NCBI GenBank assembly: GCA_964610315.1
Contig: CAZSVM010000010.1
Location: 23,981-87,980 of the forward strand
Direction: 5' to 3'
Source of the DNA: JAQVEM01 sp964610315
GTDB lineage: Bacteria; Actinomycetota; Humimicrobiia; Humimicrobiales; Humimicrobiaceae
DNA: 64,000 nucleotides
Shown here: positions 9,525 to 16,737 of the stretch, in pieces
How the letters are laid out: each line of letters starts with the position of its first letter
Numbering within the stretch: position 1 is the stretch's first letter
The notes under the pieces: model-generated
Told to the model about the DNA's origin: nothing
The model's database searches: none
Seen by the model: the letters and a program-made list of their open reading frames with translations, nothing else
Made by a program: the position numbers and the translations under genes

Positions 9525-9533
9525 TGGTATAAT
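9525..9533 (+). promoter_or_regulatory. Extended -10 promoter element
   Basis: TGGTATAAT combines an extended -10 TG with a perfect TATAAT (9528-9533). It lies 60 bases upstream of the membrane protein gene at 9593. The rest of the 239-base gap 9354-9592 is AT-rich and shows no gene or terminator hairpin that I can identify. Confidence 0.4.
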
Positions 9534-9592
9534 ATAACAATGTGATTATAAAAGTTTTTATTATAATATTAATAAAATTGAGGTAAGGTAAA

Positions 9593-10252
9593 ATGGATAA
9601 TAATTTTGATAAAATTTATAAAAACCGTGCTTTTAAGTTTTTTAAAGAATTCGGTTACAAAGTTATAAAATTAAAATACTTCATAATGGTAGTGGGAGCA
9701 ATGCTGCTGGAGATTGTTACTTTAATCATTTATATATTTAACAATGAGAAGATTATTGATTTCGATCTTATGACCGCCAGCGTGCTGTATGGGGTAACCA
9801 GTGCCATTATTGTAATATTGGCTGTAAGTTCTTTAATACTTATAAAGACCGATAAATACCGGGATAAAAAGAGAGTAGGCCTATTTAATGGTTTTAGAAG
9901 AGAGTATTTTAAACTCAACAGCGAATATTCAGGAGAGATAAGTAATATGGTCAAAAGTTTTGATAATGAACGGGGAAATATCGAAGTAAAAATTAATTAC
10001 GCCATAGAAATTGCAGAAAAATACGATGATTATATTGAGGAATTCTCAAAAATAGAGGTACCGGTATTTTTAAAAGAAGCATTTAACTATAAGCTGGATA
10101 ACCTGAATAAAGAGAAATTGTTTTTTACCAAATTTTCTTTACTGGCAAGTCCTGAAGAATTGGAAAGAATTAACAAAGAGTCTGATTTAGCAAACGAAAA
10201 TTTCTTAAGGGAACTTGATAATATGGAAAGGAATTTGAAAATTATAGTTTAG
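9593..10252 (+). CDS. Two-helix membrane protein with long cytoplasmic helical tail, unknown function
   Basis: I do not recognise a family. The 219-aa protein has two transmembrane helices near residues 29-48 (YFIMVVGAMLLEIVTLIIYI) and 63-82 (LYGVTSAIIVILAVSSLILI), followed by about 135 charged residues rich in Glu, Lys and Asn that look mostly helical. There is no signal peptide or catalytic motif. The start ATG is preceded by AGGTAAGG. It ends 20 bases before a c-di-GMP signalling protein on the same strand, so the two may be co-transcribed, but no functional link is shown by the sequence. Confidence 0.7.
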   Translation: MDNNFDKIYKNRAFKFFKEFGYKVIKLKYFIMVVGAMLLEIVTLIIYIFNNEKIIDFDLMTASVLYGVTSAIIVILAVSSLILIKTDKYRDKKRVGLFNGFRREYFKLNSEYSGEISNMVKSFDNERGNIEVKINYAIEIAEKYDDYIEEFSKIEVPVFLKEAFNYKLDNLNKEKLFFTKFSLLASPEELERINKESDLANENFLRELDNMERNLKIIV

Positions 10253-10272
10253 AAATTGTAAGTTAATTAAAG

Positions 10273-11787
10273 ATGGAAAAAAGCAATAAAATTAAAGAAC
10301 AATTGCTCTCTGAGTTAGAAAAATTACACCGCATAATAGACGAATATGAGAGTCCACAGTTTGATTTTAACGAAATAGAAGAAGCACTGGAAGAAAGCAA
10401 AGAAAAATATGAAACTTTAATTAATTCCGCCCCTTTTGGCATACTTACTATTGACGGAAGAGGGATTATTACCTCTTGTAACCATAAAGTACTGGATTTT
10501 CTTGGCCAAACCGAGGATGAAATAGTGGGCAAGCATTTTACCAGACATAAATTCCTGAATGCAGCGGATATTCCCAGATACCTCAAAATATTTGCTTTTG
10601 CCTTAAGCGGTAAAAAAGGTATGCCTTTTGAGATTTCCGGTCAGGATAAAAATGGAAATGATTTTTTCGGGGAAGTTTATTACGGGCTTATAAAAAAAGA
10701 CGGCAGAGTAAAATCAATTCAGGTGTTAATAACAGACATAACCCGGAGAAAAAAGGCTGAGGAAAAATTAAAATATTTAAGATTTCATGACAGTCTGACC
10801 GGTCTTTATAATAGAGCTTATTTTGAAGAGGAAATAAAAAGGCTTGATACCGATAGGCAGTTACCCATAAGTTTCATTATTGGTGATGTAAACGGTTTAA
10901 AGTTAATAAATGATGCCTATGGTAACAAAGAGGGGGATAAAGTTCTTAAAGTTATAGCAATAGCTTTAAGAGAGTGCTGCAGGAAAGAAGATATAATTTC
11001 AAGATGGGGAGAGGATGAATTTTCTGTACTGCTGCCCGGAACCACGGCAGAGTATGCCCGAAAAATAGTGAAAAGAATTAGAGAAACCTGTCACAAAACC
11101 GGCAAAATTAAGGCAAAATTCGATTTTTCTATAGGAACGTCCACAAAAGAAGATCCTGGTGTGGATATTCAGAATATCATGAAGGAAGCTAAAGATGAAA
11201 TGTATAAAAATAAGTTATTTGAATCTAAAAGTATTCCTGATTCTGTCATATCCTCACTTATTGATTCTTTGCTTCAGAACAGCTTTGAAACACGGGAACA
11301 TGGAAAAAGAGTTGAAAAAATGGTTTTAAAACTGGGGAAAGTAAAGGGATTGCCAAAAAGCAAACTGGAGCAATTATCGGTTCTTGCCGATCTTCACGAT
11401 CTGGGGAAAATAGCTATTCCGGATGATATTGTAACCAGGAAGAATGAATTAAGTGAAAGGGATTGGAAGATATTAAAAAGTTATCCCGAGATTGGATATA
11501 ATATTGCATCGTCATCAAAAAAATTCTCCAATATTGCCGAATATATTTTAACCCACCACGAAAGGTGGGATGGAAAGGGCTATCCGCAGGGGTTAAAAGG
11601 AGAAGATATTCCTCTGCTTTCCCGTATTACGGCCATTGCTGATGCTTATGACGTTATGAGGAGCGGTAGATTTTATAAAAGGACATTGAGCAAGGAAGAA
11701 GCTATTAAAGAGCTAAGAAAATCCAGTGGTTCACAATTTGACCCTAATTTGGTTGAAGAATTTATAAAAATTCTGAAAGAAGAATAG
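10273..11787 (+). CDS. PAS-GGDEF-HD-GYP protein with altered active sites
   Basis: Soluble 504-aa signalling protein. Order: short coiled coil (1-45), PAS sensor (about 46-160), GGDEF diguanylate cyclase domain (about 165-315), HD-GYP phosphodiesterase domain (about 325-504). In the GGDEF domain the signature reads GEDEF (246-250) and the inhibitory I-site RxxD is intact at 237-240 (RKED). In the HD-GYP domain HD is at 375-376, HH at 428-429 and GYP at 436-438, but the usual histidine of HPEIG is Tyr404 (SYPEIG), a position known in the family as a metal ligand. It would be expected to make or degrade cyclic dinucleotides. Both domains deviate at important positions, so activity is uncertain. 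No signal peptide or TM segment. Confidence 0.9.
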   Translation: MEKSNKIKEQLLSELEKLHRIIDEYESPQFDFNEIEEALEESKEKYETLINSAPFGILTIDGRGIITSCNHKVLDFLGQTEDEIVGKHFTRHKFLNAADIPRYLKIFAFALSGKKGMPFEISGQDKNGNDFFGEVYYGLIKKDGRVKSIQVLITDITRRKKAEEKLKYLRFHDSLTGLYNRAYFEEEIKRLDTDRQLPISFIIGDVNGLKLINDAYGNKEGDKVLKVIAIALRECCRKEDIISRWGEDEFSVLLPGTTAEYARKIVKRIRETCHKTGKIKAKFDFSIGTSTKEDPGVDIQNIMKEAKDEMYKNKLFESKSIPDSVISSLIDSLLQNSFETREHGKRVEKMVLKLGKVKGLPKSKLEQLSVLADLHDLGKIAIPDDIVTRKNELSERDWKILKSYPEIGYNIASSSKKFSNIAEYILTHHERWDGKGYPQGLKGEDIPLLSRITAIADAYDVMRSGRFYKRTLSKEEAIKELRKSSGSQFDPNLVEEFIKILKEE

Positions 11788-11809
11788 GATTCTTATTTAT
11801 TTCTCTTTT

Positions 11810-12190
11810 TTATTTTTCGGCTCTGATCTCTATTTCATCTCCGTTCGAAATTTCTTTAAGCAGGGGTATATCTTTTTTATTGATTATTTTACCGATGACA
11901 GTAACTGGACCTGCTGCCTGGGGTTTTTCCCCAGTACTGGCAGGAGTTTTCCCAAAAAAAATACAAAAAGCATTACCGGGAGGCCAGTAGGCAACGGAAC
12001 CCACATCAAGAATTTCTATACCATTCTCCAGTTCAATCTGTACCGGTATCCTGAAGTATATCTCATTACCCCATCTATTTGCTCTGGAGACGATGGGTAT
12101 TTTTTTTAATATCTCTCCGGCTGTATTAGAATTATTTAATTTCACGGGGAACTCCAGGTTTTTAGAAAATATTTTGATAATTCTGGTCAT
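11810..12190 (-). CDS. Cyclophilin-like fold protein (TM1367 family)
   Basis: A 126-aa protein of the cyclophilin-like family represented by Thermotoga TM1367 (Pfam Cyclophil_like). The recognisable core is VGSVAYWPPGNAFCIFFGKT with the preceding WGNEIYFRIP, and the small beta-barrel pattern continues to the C-terminus (AAGPVTVIGKI). The family shares the cyclophilin fold but lacks proven peptidyl-prolyl isomerase activity. It is probably cytoplasmic. It converges on the PAS-GGDEF-HD-GYP gene with 22 bases between stops; the AT-rich gap 12191-12458 upstream holds a palindrome but no gene. Confidence 0.78.
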   Translation of the reverse strand: MTRIIKIFSKNLEFPVKLNNSNTAGEILKKIPIVSRANRWGNEIYFRIPVQIELENGIEILDVGSVAYWPPGNAFCIFFGKTPASTGEKPQAAGPVTVIGKIINKKDIPLLKEISNGDEIEIRAEK

Positions 12191-12310
12191 TTAAAACACC
12201 TCTAAAAATAAGATAGTATTTTCTTTACTCAATAATTGTTGATGTATAAAATAATAACAAAAATTATATATTTTAAAACAAGAATCTATAAATACAGGGT
12301 TTGATTAGAG

Positions 12311-12331
12311 GTTTAAAGTTAAACTTTAAAC
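12311..12331. repeat. 21-bp palindrome in intergenic gap
   Basis: The arms GTTTAAAGTT and AACTTTAAAC match perfectly around a single central base. It lies in the 268-base gap between two divergent genes (cyclophilin-like, minus; glutaredoxin, plus). It could be an operator for a dimeric regulator; the A/T-only loop and short T-run after it make it a weak terminator candidate at best. Confidence 0.45.
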
Positions 12332-12458
12332 TTATTTTTAGAAGATACCGAAAGATATAAATTGATTAATATAGAAATATAGATTATTCTTTAATGATAT
12401 AATTTTTAATGATATATTTTTTAATGGTACCGATTGTTTTGATTGAAGGGATATAAAT

Positions 12459-12743
12459 ATGAATTTTAAATTGAATCATGTGGAAGGAAAAAATAAGGGT
12501 AAGCTGGTCTTATACGCTTTGAGTACCTGTCAGTGGTGCAGGAAAGTTAAAGATCTTTTGGGTGAATTGAAAGTTGATTATTATTATGTTGATGTAGATA
12601 TGGCAGGTTATAATGAGATAGAAGAAATAAAGGAGGAAATTAAAAAATATAACCCGGCTTTTAGTTTTCCAACTCTGGTAATTGATGATAAAAACAGCAT
12701 TATTGGATTTAATGAAAAAGAAATTAGAGAAAGATTAAAATAA
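12459..12743 (+). CDS. Glutaredoxin-like protein
   Basis: A 94-aa thioredoxin-fold protein with the redox motif CQWC after the first beta strand (LVLYALSTCQWCRKV), then the cis-proline region FSFPTLVIDD typical of glutaredoxins. It is probably a cytoplasmic dithiol carrier. Its stop codon overlaps the start of the FTR-rubredoxin fusion by one base (TAATG), indicating translational coupling, so it may be the disulfide substrate or partner of that enzyme. The start ATG follows GAAGGG by eight bases. The preference for glutathione, thioredoxin or another thiol cannot be read. Confidence 0.88.
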   Translation: MNFKLNHVEGKNKGKLVLYALSTCQWCRKVKDLLGELKVDYYYVDVDMAGYNEIEEIKEEIKKYNPAFSFPTLVIDDKNSIIGFNEKEIRERLK

Positions 12744-13270
12744 TGAGTGTAACCCATGAAATAACGAACGAAGAAATTGATAATTTATATACGAAATTAA
12801 AAGATGATGCAGAATCCGGCGGTTATCATTTGAATCCTGATATAAAATTTACTAAATCACTGGTAAAGGGCCTGCTTCGAAACCAGGAAAGATATGGATA
12901 CCAGTCATGTCCCTGCAGGCTTGCATCCGGCAAAAAAGAAGAAGATCTGGATATAATATGCCCTTGTGATTATAGAGACCCTGATCTGGATGATTATGGC
13001 ACCTGTTACTGCGCGCTATATGTTGATAAGGAGACATTGGAGGGTAAGAAGAAAGTCAGGCCAATTCCGGAGAGGAGGATTGCAGGCGGAAGGAAGGATA
13101 AGGAGAAAAAGGAAAAAATGCCTCAAAGTAAAACTCTAGATATTAAGTATCCGGTATGGAGATGCAAGGTTTGCGGTTATTTATGTGCCAGGAAAAACCC
13201 GCCGGAAATTTGCCCTGTATGTAAAGCGGGGAGGGAAAGATTTGAAATATTCATGGAGAGCAGTAAGTAA
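12743..13270 (+). CDS. Ferredoxin:thioredoxin reductase catalytic chain fused to rubredoxin-like domain
   Basis: The N-terminal 100 residues match the FTR beta subunit, which uses a [4Fe-4S] cluster and a neighbouring disulfide to pass electrons from ferredoxin to thioredoxin-like proteins. All six conserved cysteines are present in three CxC pairs: Cys56/58 (SCPCR), Cys73/75 (CPCD) and Cys88/90 (CYC). A basic linker leads to a rubredoxin-type iron site at Cys141/144 and Cys157/160 (CKVCGYLC and ICPVCKAG). The fusion suggests that the rubredoxin domain feeds electrons to the FTR site. No FTR alpha subunit is nearby. The coupled glutaredoxin upstream is the obvious candidate target. Confidence 0.92.
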   Translation: MSVTHEITNEEIDNLYTKLKDDAESGGYHLNPDIKFTKSLVKGLLRNQERYGYQSCPCRLASGKKEEDLDIICPCDYRDPDLDDYGTCYCALYVDKETLEGKKKVRPIPERRIAGGRKDKEKKEKMPQSKTLDIKYPVWRCKVCGYLCARKNPPEICPVCKAGRERFEIFMESSK

Positions 13271-13359
13271 ATGGGATAAGTAATCAAGTAAACCGGTAAA
13301 TAAACAGAGCATAAAATAAAATTAAATCAATATATTAAAATATCTTTAATTAAATCTAA

Positions 13360-14538
13360 TCAGTTTATCAAGCTATCCCGGTCTGCCAGTTTTGCTATGG
13401 TCAATTTATTTTCACCAAATTTATGTGATATTTTATCGATAGCCAGGGCCAGATTTTCATCCTTCCATTCCTCTTCGGGCAGCAGGCTTTTCAACATGGA
13501 AACTGGTTTAAGTTTACTAAGATAAACTCCTATCAGTCTGATTTTTTTTCTCTTCAGGTCCAGATTTTTAAGTATGGCAACAGAAGATCTATGGATGTCA
13601 AATATACCGGAGGTGTAATTTTTTAAGGTTATTCTCATGGTAATTGTCTTAAAGTCGGAAAATCTTACTTTGAGGGTGACTACTTTGCCCTTATACTCTT
13701 TCAGGCGGAGATTTCTGGATATTTTTTGCGAAAGGAGAAGAAGTGTTGATCTTAGTATCCCGTAATCATCTACATCTTTACTGAAAGTCACTTCCCTTCC
13801 TACTGATTTAGGTTCCTGATTTGGTATCACCTCTCTGTTGTCGATCCCGTTTGCCATTTTATGTATAATTCTGCCGGCCTCTCCGAACTTGTTCTCGATT
13901 ATCAGGGGAGGAGTTCTGGCAAGGTCTCCTATAGTTTCGATTCCCATTGGTTTAAGTTCTTCCTCCGTAACTTTTCCCACACCCCATAAATAAGATACCG
14001 GCAAAAGCTTAACTTTTTCCATAACTTCGCTGGTATTATCCAGTACGGTAAGGCCGTTAGGTTTTCCTATACCGGAGGCCAGTTTGGCTAAAAACTTGTT
14101 GGGTCCTATGCCTGCGGAAGAGATTAAATTGGTCTGTTCATATATCCGTCCCTTTATTTTTTTGGCCATATCCAGTTCGTTTCCAAAAAGCTTTTGACAG
14201 CCGGTTACGTCCAGGAAAGCTTCATCGCAGCCTATAAATTCCACCAGAGGGGTAAACTGAAAGAATATCTCTCTTATTCGTATTGATTCCTTAAGATATT
14301 TTTCCATATTAACAGGGATATAAATTCCCCGGGGACATAATTTCTTTGCCCGGCTCAGAGGCATTCCCGAGTACAGGCCATATTTTCTTGCTTCATAGGA
14401 AGCGGTGGAAATCACTCCTCTGTTTAACGGGCCCCCCACTATCAGGGGTTTGTTTTTATATTCCGGAGTGTCTCTCTGCTCTATCTGAGCAAAGAAAGCG
14501 TCCATGTCTATATGTATTATTCTTCTTGAACCAGCCAT
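13360..14538 (-). CDS. dinB: DNA polymerase IV (Y family)
   Basis: Translesion polymerase of 392 aa. The catalytic acidic residues are at Asp11 (HIDMDAFF) and Asp105-Glu106 (GCDEAFLDVTG), with the steric-gate region FFAQIEQ, the SYEARKYG helix and the helix-hairpin-helix thumb region SAGIGPNKFLAKLAS. The little-finger domain follows (VGREVTFSKDVDD). It lacks an obvious C-terminal beta-clamp peptide of the usual strong form. The gene starts inside the 3' end of a broken dnaE-type gene on the same strand, and that unit begins with a LexA-type promoter at 15153-15181, so dinB is probably SOS-induced. Confidence 0.95.
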   Translation of the reverse strand: MAGSRRIIHIDMDAFFAQIEQRDTPEYKNKPLIVGGPLNRGVISTASYEARKYGLYSGMPLSRAKKLCPRGIYIPVNMEKYLKESIRIREIFFQFTPLVEFIGCDEAFLDVTGCQKLFGNELDMAKKIKGRIYEQTNLISSAGIGPNKFLAKLASGIGKPNGLTVLDNTSEVMEKVKLLPVSYLWGVGKVTEEELKPMGIETIGDLARTPPLIIENKFGEAGRIIHKMANGIDNREVIPNQEPKSVGREVTFSKDVDDYGILRSTLLLLSQKISRNLRLKEYKGKVVTLKVRFSDFKTITMRITLKNYTSGIFDIHRSSVAILKNLDLKRKKIRLIGVYLSKLKPVSMLKSLLPEEEWKDENLALAIDKISHKFGENKLTIAKLADRDSLIN

Positions 14539-15103
14539 ACTGATCTTGTTTTTGTAAATAAATTATTTTTAATACTCTCTTTTCTACACCTATCTTTAGC
14601 TTTTTTTAAATAGGAAAGACTTATGACATTTTTACCGATTACGGTTGCCTCACCATCCTTAAGGCAGAGGCTGCCTTCAATTATCAAAGCAGAGTGATTC
14701 ATTATTACTTTCAGATTCTTTTTGCATCTATCGGGGAAGAACACTGCTTCATACATACCATCCCTATCTTCCATGGTGCACAGGAGCATATCTCTGCCAT
14801 TTCTGGTTTTAAACTTATTATCTGACATAGATTTTGATATCCTTTTCCGTTTCTAATCAGGGTAACCAGGTGGGGGAGCATGCTGTCGTTGCTGACACAG
14901 ATCTCACAGCCGATCAGGGGCTTTATGTTTTTACTAATGGCTTCTTTATAAAATTCAACGGCTCCGCTCATTACATATTTGTCGGTGAGAGCGACTGCAT
15001 TCATACCCTTTTCGGCAGCAGCATTGATCAAGTCTTTTATTTTTACCGACGACTTCATCAGACTGTATTCACTGTGTACATGAAGATGAGAAAAAAAAGC
15101 CAT
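14517..15103 (-). pseudogene. Remnant of a DnaE-type (error-prone) DNA polymerase III alpha gene
   Basis: Two overlapping frames on the minus strand are the two ends of one gene. From 15103 the first encodes the N-terminal PHP domain (FSHLHVHSEYSLMKSS, MNAVALTDKYVMSGAVEFY, KPLIGCEICVS, RNGKGYQNLCQIIS). Near 14830 coding continuity jumps to another frame with the C-terminal OB-fold domain (NGRDMLLCTMEDRDGMYEAV, then ALIIEGSLCLKDGEATVIG). The palm, fingers, thumb and HhH domains, some 800 or more residues in normal DnaE, are missing. The position directly upstream of dinB and behind a LexA-type promoter matches DnaE2/ImuC-like SOS cassettes. No polymerase activity is possible; whether a short peptide is made is unknown. 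Confidence 0.85.
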
Positions 15104-15152
15104 TTTACCCCGTCCGGCTGATTGAATTTATATAGGAAAATTAACTGTTTTT

Positions 15153-15181
15153 ATATTACTACCAAACATATGTTCGGTCAA
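15153..15181 (-). promoter_or_regulatory. LexA-type box within promoter of the dnaE-remnant/dinB unit
   Basis: On the minus strand -35 TTGACC (15176-15181) and -10 TAATAT (15153-15158) are separated by 17 bases. The box CGAACATATGTTTG (15163-15176 read on the minus strand) fills the spacer and touches the -35. It is nearly identical to the boxes before lexA and the yneA-like gene. Repressor binding here would block polymerase directly. Confidence 0.85.
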
Positions 15182-15332
15182 TAGGGATTTATAAAATTTC
15201 CTTACTAATAGTTTCAGGGTTGATTTTATGAAATTTTTATATATAATAAGAGGCTTTGTACGGTAATATTAATAGATGTTTTAATTAAATTGTTAATATT
15301 TTGGTAAATTGAATATAGAAAGGGAGTAAAAT

Positions 15333-15941
15333 ATGAAAAGGTATAATATAACTGTACATATTTTATTCTGGGTTCTGGTGGTATTTTTGTCATCTGCTGC
15401 AGCATTGATTTTGTTTTCAAAAGATGATAGGTTCGGTTCTATCTTGCCGTTTTTAAAAGATACCGAGCTTCCGCAGAAAGAAAAGATGGTGGTCAGAGAG
15501 GTTAATGAAGTGGAGAAAGAAGTTGACTGGTATTATTTTATTGCTTCCGGATATAGCGCCAATGATCCCGGGCAGGGTACCGATAATGTAACTGCAACCG
15601 GAAAAGAGATAAAAGAAGGAATTATTGCAGTAGATCCTGATGTAATTCCTCTGGGAACGAAGGTGGAGATAAAAGATATGGGAGTTTTTACGGCAGAAGA
15701 TACCGGGGGAAAAATTAAAGGTAACAGAGTAGATATATATTTTGATTCAAAAAAAGAGGCAAAAGATTTTGGCAGAAAAGGTATCTGGATTAGAATTATA
15801 AACGGCAATAATAAATTGGAGTTAGCTGGTTTATACGGTGAGGTACCCTTGTATGAAAATGTACCGGTAGACGAAGATGGAAATTTATCACCATATGGAT
15901 ATCAGGCACTGTATGGAAATTTATCGTTGTCCGGTAATTAG
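15333..15941 (+). CDS. 3D-domain protein with N-terminal membrane anchor
   Basis: A 202-aa protein with one N-terminal hydrophobic segment (residues about 9-28, HILFWVLVVFLSSAAALILF) acting as anchor or uncleaved signal, and a 3D domain at about 85-155. The three aspartates that name the domain are visible in IIAVDPDVIPLGTKVEI, TAEDTGG and NRVDIYF. The domain is related to the double-psi barrel of lytic transglycosylases and occurs in wall-active proteins such as YabE and Rpf-like factors, so a role in peptidoglycan turnover outside the membrane is likely. Its stop overlaps that of the convergent PH-like gene by four bases. Confidence 0.88.
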   Translation: MKRYNITVHILFWVLVVFLSSAAALILFSKDDRFGSILPFLKDTELPQKEKMVVREVNEVEKEVDWYYFIASGYSANDPGQGTDNVTATGKEIKEGIIAVDPDVIPLGTKVEIKDMGVFTAEDTGGKIKGNRVDIYFDSKKEAKDFGRKGIWIRIINGNNKLELAGLYGEVPLYENVPVDEDGNLSPYGYQALYGNLSLSGN

Positions 15942-16303
15942 GAATCTTTTTTATTATCTTTAATTATATTATTCAGTAATCCGTAAAATTCCAGAGCATC
16001 TTTTTTTCTTAATTTATATATTTTGATACTCTCTTTTTTATTCTCTACAGTCAGGGTGGAATAAATCAGGCCCTGCTTTAATTGAACAGAAACAATATAG
16101 GGGTAGGTGGCTATAAATTTTTTATCTCTGGTTATATTGGAATAAAAATAGAAGAATAATTTTTTATCGGTTAGGACCAGGTAGCCGTCGATTATATTTT
16201 CCAGGTTGGCCGGGGCGATAAATACAGTTTTTTCGTCAGGTTCCATAAAAGGAAAATAACCCTTGTTGTGTGATTCTTCATCATGTGATATTTGTTTATT
16301 CAT
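15938..16303 (-). CDS. Small PH-like domain protein, unknown function
   Basis: A 121-aa soluble protein. The pattern DGYLVLTDKKLFFYF, ending in a C-terminal helix (KKDALEFYGLLNNIIKD), resembles bacterial pleckstrin-homology-like domains, in which a seven-stranded barrel is capped by a helix; this is inferred from pattern only. There are no catalytic motifs and no signal peptide. It converges on the 3D-domain gene with a four-base overlap of stops. Upstream is the tRNA-Gly region. Confidence 0.6.
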   Translation of the reverse strand: MNKQISHDEESHNKGYFPFMEPDEKTVFIAPANLENIIDGYLVLTDKKLFFYFYSNITRDKKFIATYPYIVSVQLKQGLIYSTLTVENKKESIKIYKLRKKDALEFYGLLNNIIKDNKKDS

Positions 16304-16521
16304 TCCAATGTCCTATAAATTTGTTTTATATTTTATAATCCGTTTAGAAAATTAAGAAAAAATTAAGTGTAATTATATTAAATAATAATTAATAAAAAAA
16401 GGAAATCCTTTGGAAATATAAAAAATAATAGAATTTGCTCATGTGTCTATGTTTGAAGGAGTCAACCTTGAATATTCTACCGGAGTATTTTGTTGACTTT
16501 TGTTTTTTGACTGGCTAATAT

Positions 16522-16550
16522 TTGTTTTGCAAAAAAAATGGTAATATAAT
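16522..16550 (+). promoter_or_regulatory. Probable promoter of tRNA-Gly
   Basis: -35 TTGTTT (16522-16527), 17-base spacer, perfect -10 TATAAT (16545-16550), 22 bases before the tRNA. The remainder of the gap 16304-16521 is AT-rich with no gene visible. Confidence 0.55.
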
Positions 16551-16572
16551 ACTTAGCCTGAAAGTATATCGA

Positions 16573-16648
16573 GCGGAAGTAGCTCAGTTGGTAGAGCATC
16601 ACCTTGCCAAGGTGGGGGTCGCGGGTCCGAGTCCCGTCTTCCGCTCCA
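16573..16648 (+). tRNA. tRNA-Gly (anticodon GCC)
   Basis: Acceptor arms GCGGAAG (16573-16579) and CTTCCGC (16638-16644) pair, and CCA is encoded at 16646-16648. The anticodon stem CACCTT...AGGTG holds the loop TGCCA with anticodon GCC. D arm AGCTCAGTTGGTAGAGC is canonical. It is followed 89 bases later by thrS. Confidence 0.98.
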
Positions 16649-16737
16649 TTTTTTTATAGAAGATTTAATTTATCCTCTATATATAAAAATATATAATGGT
16701 AAATATGAGAGAATTGGATAATTTTAAGGAAATCTAA

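Noticed and set aside
14711..14828. The two overlapping frames read as two separate small functional genes
   Set aside because: Each is one end of DnaE with an abrupt stop of similarity at the same junction; a single eroded gene is the simpler account.
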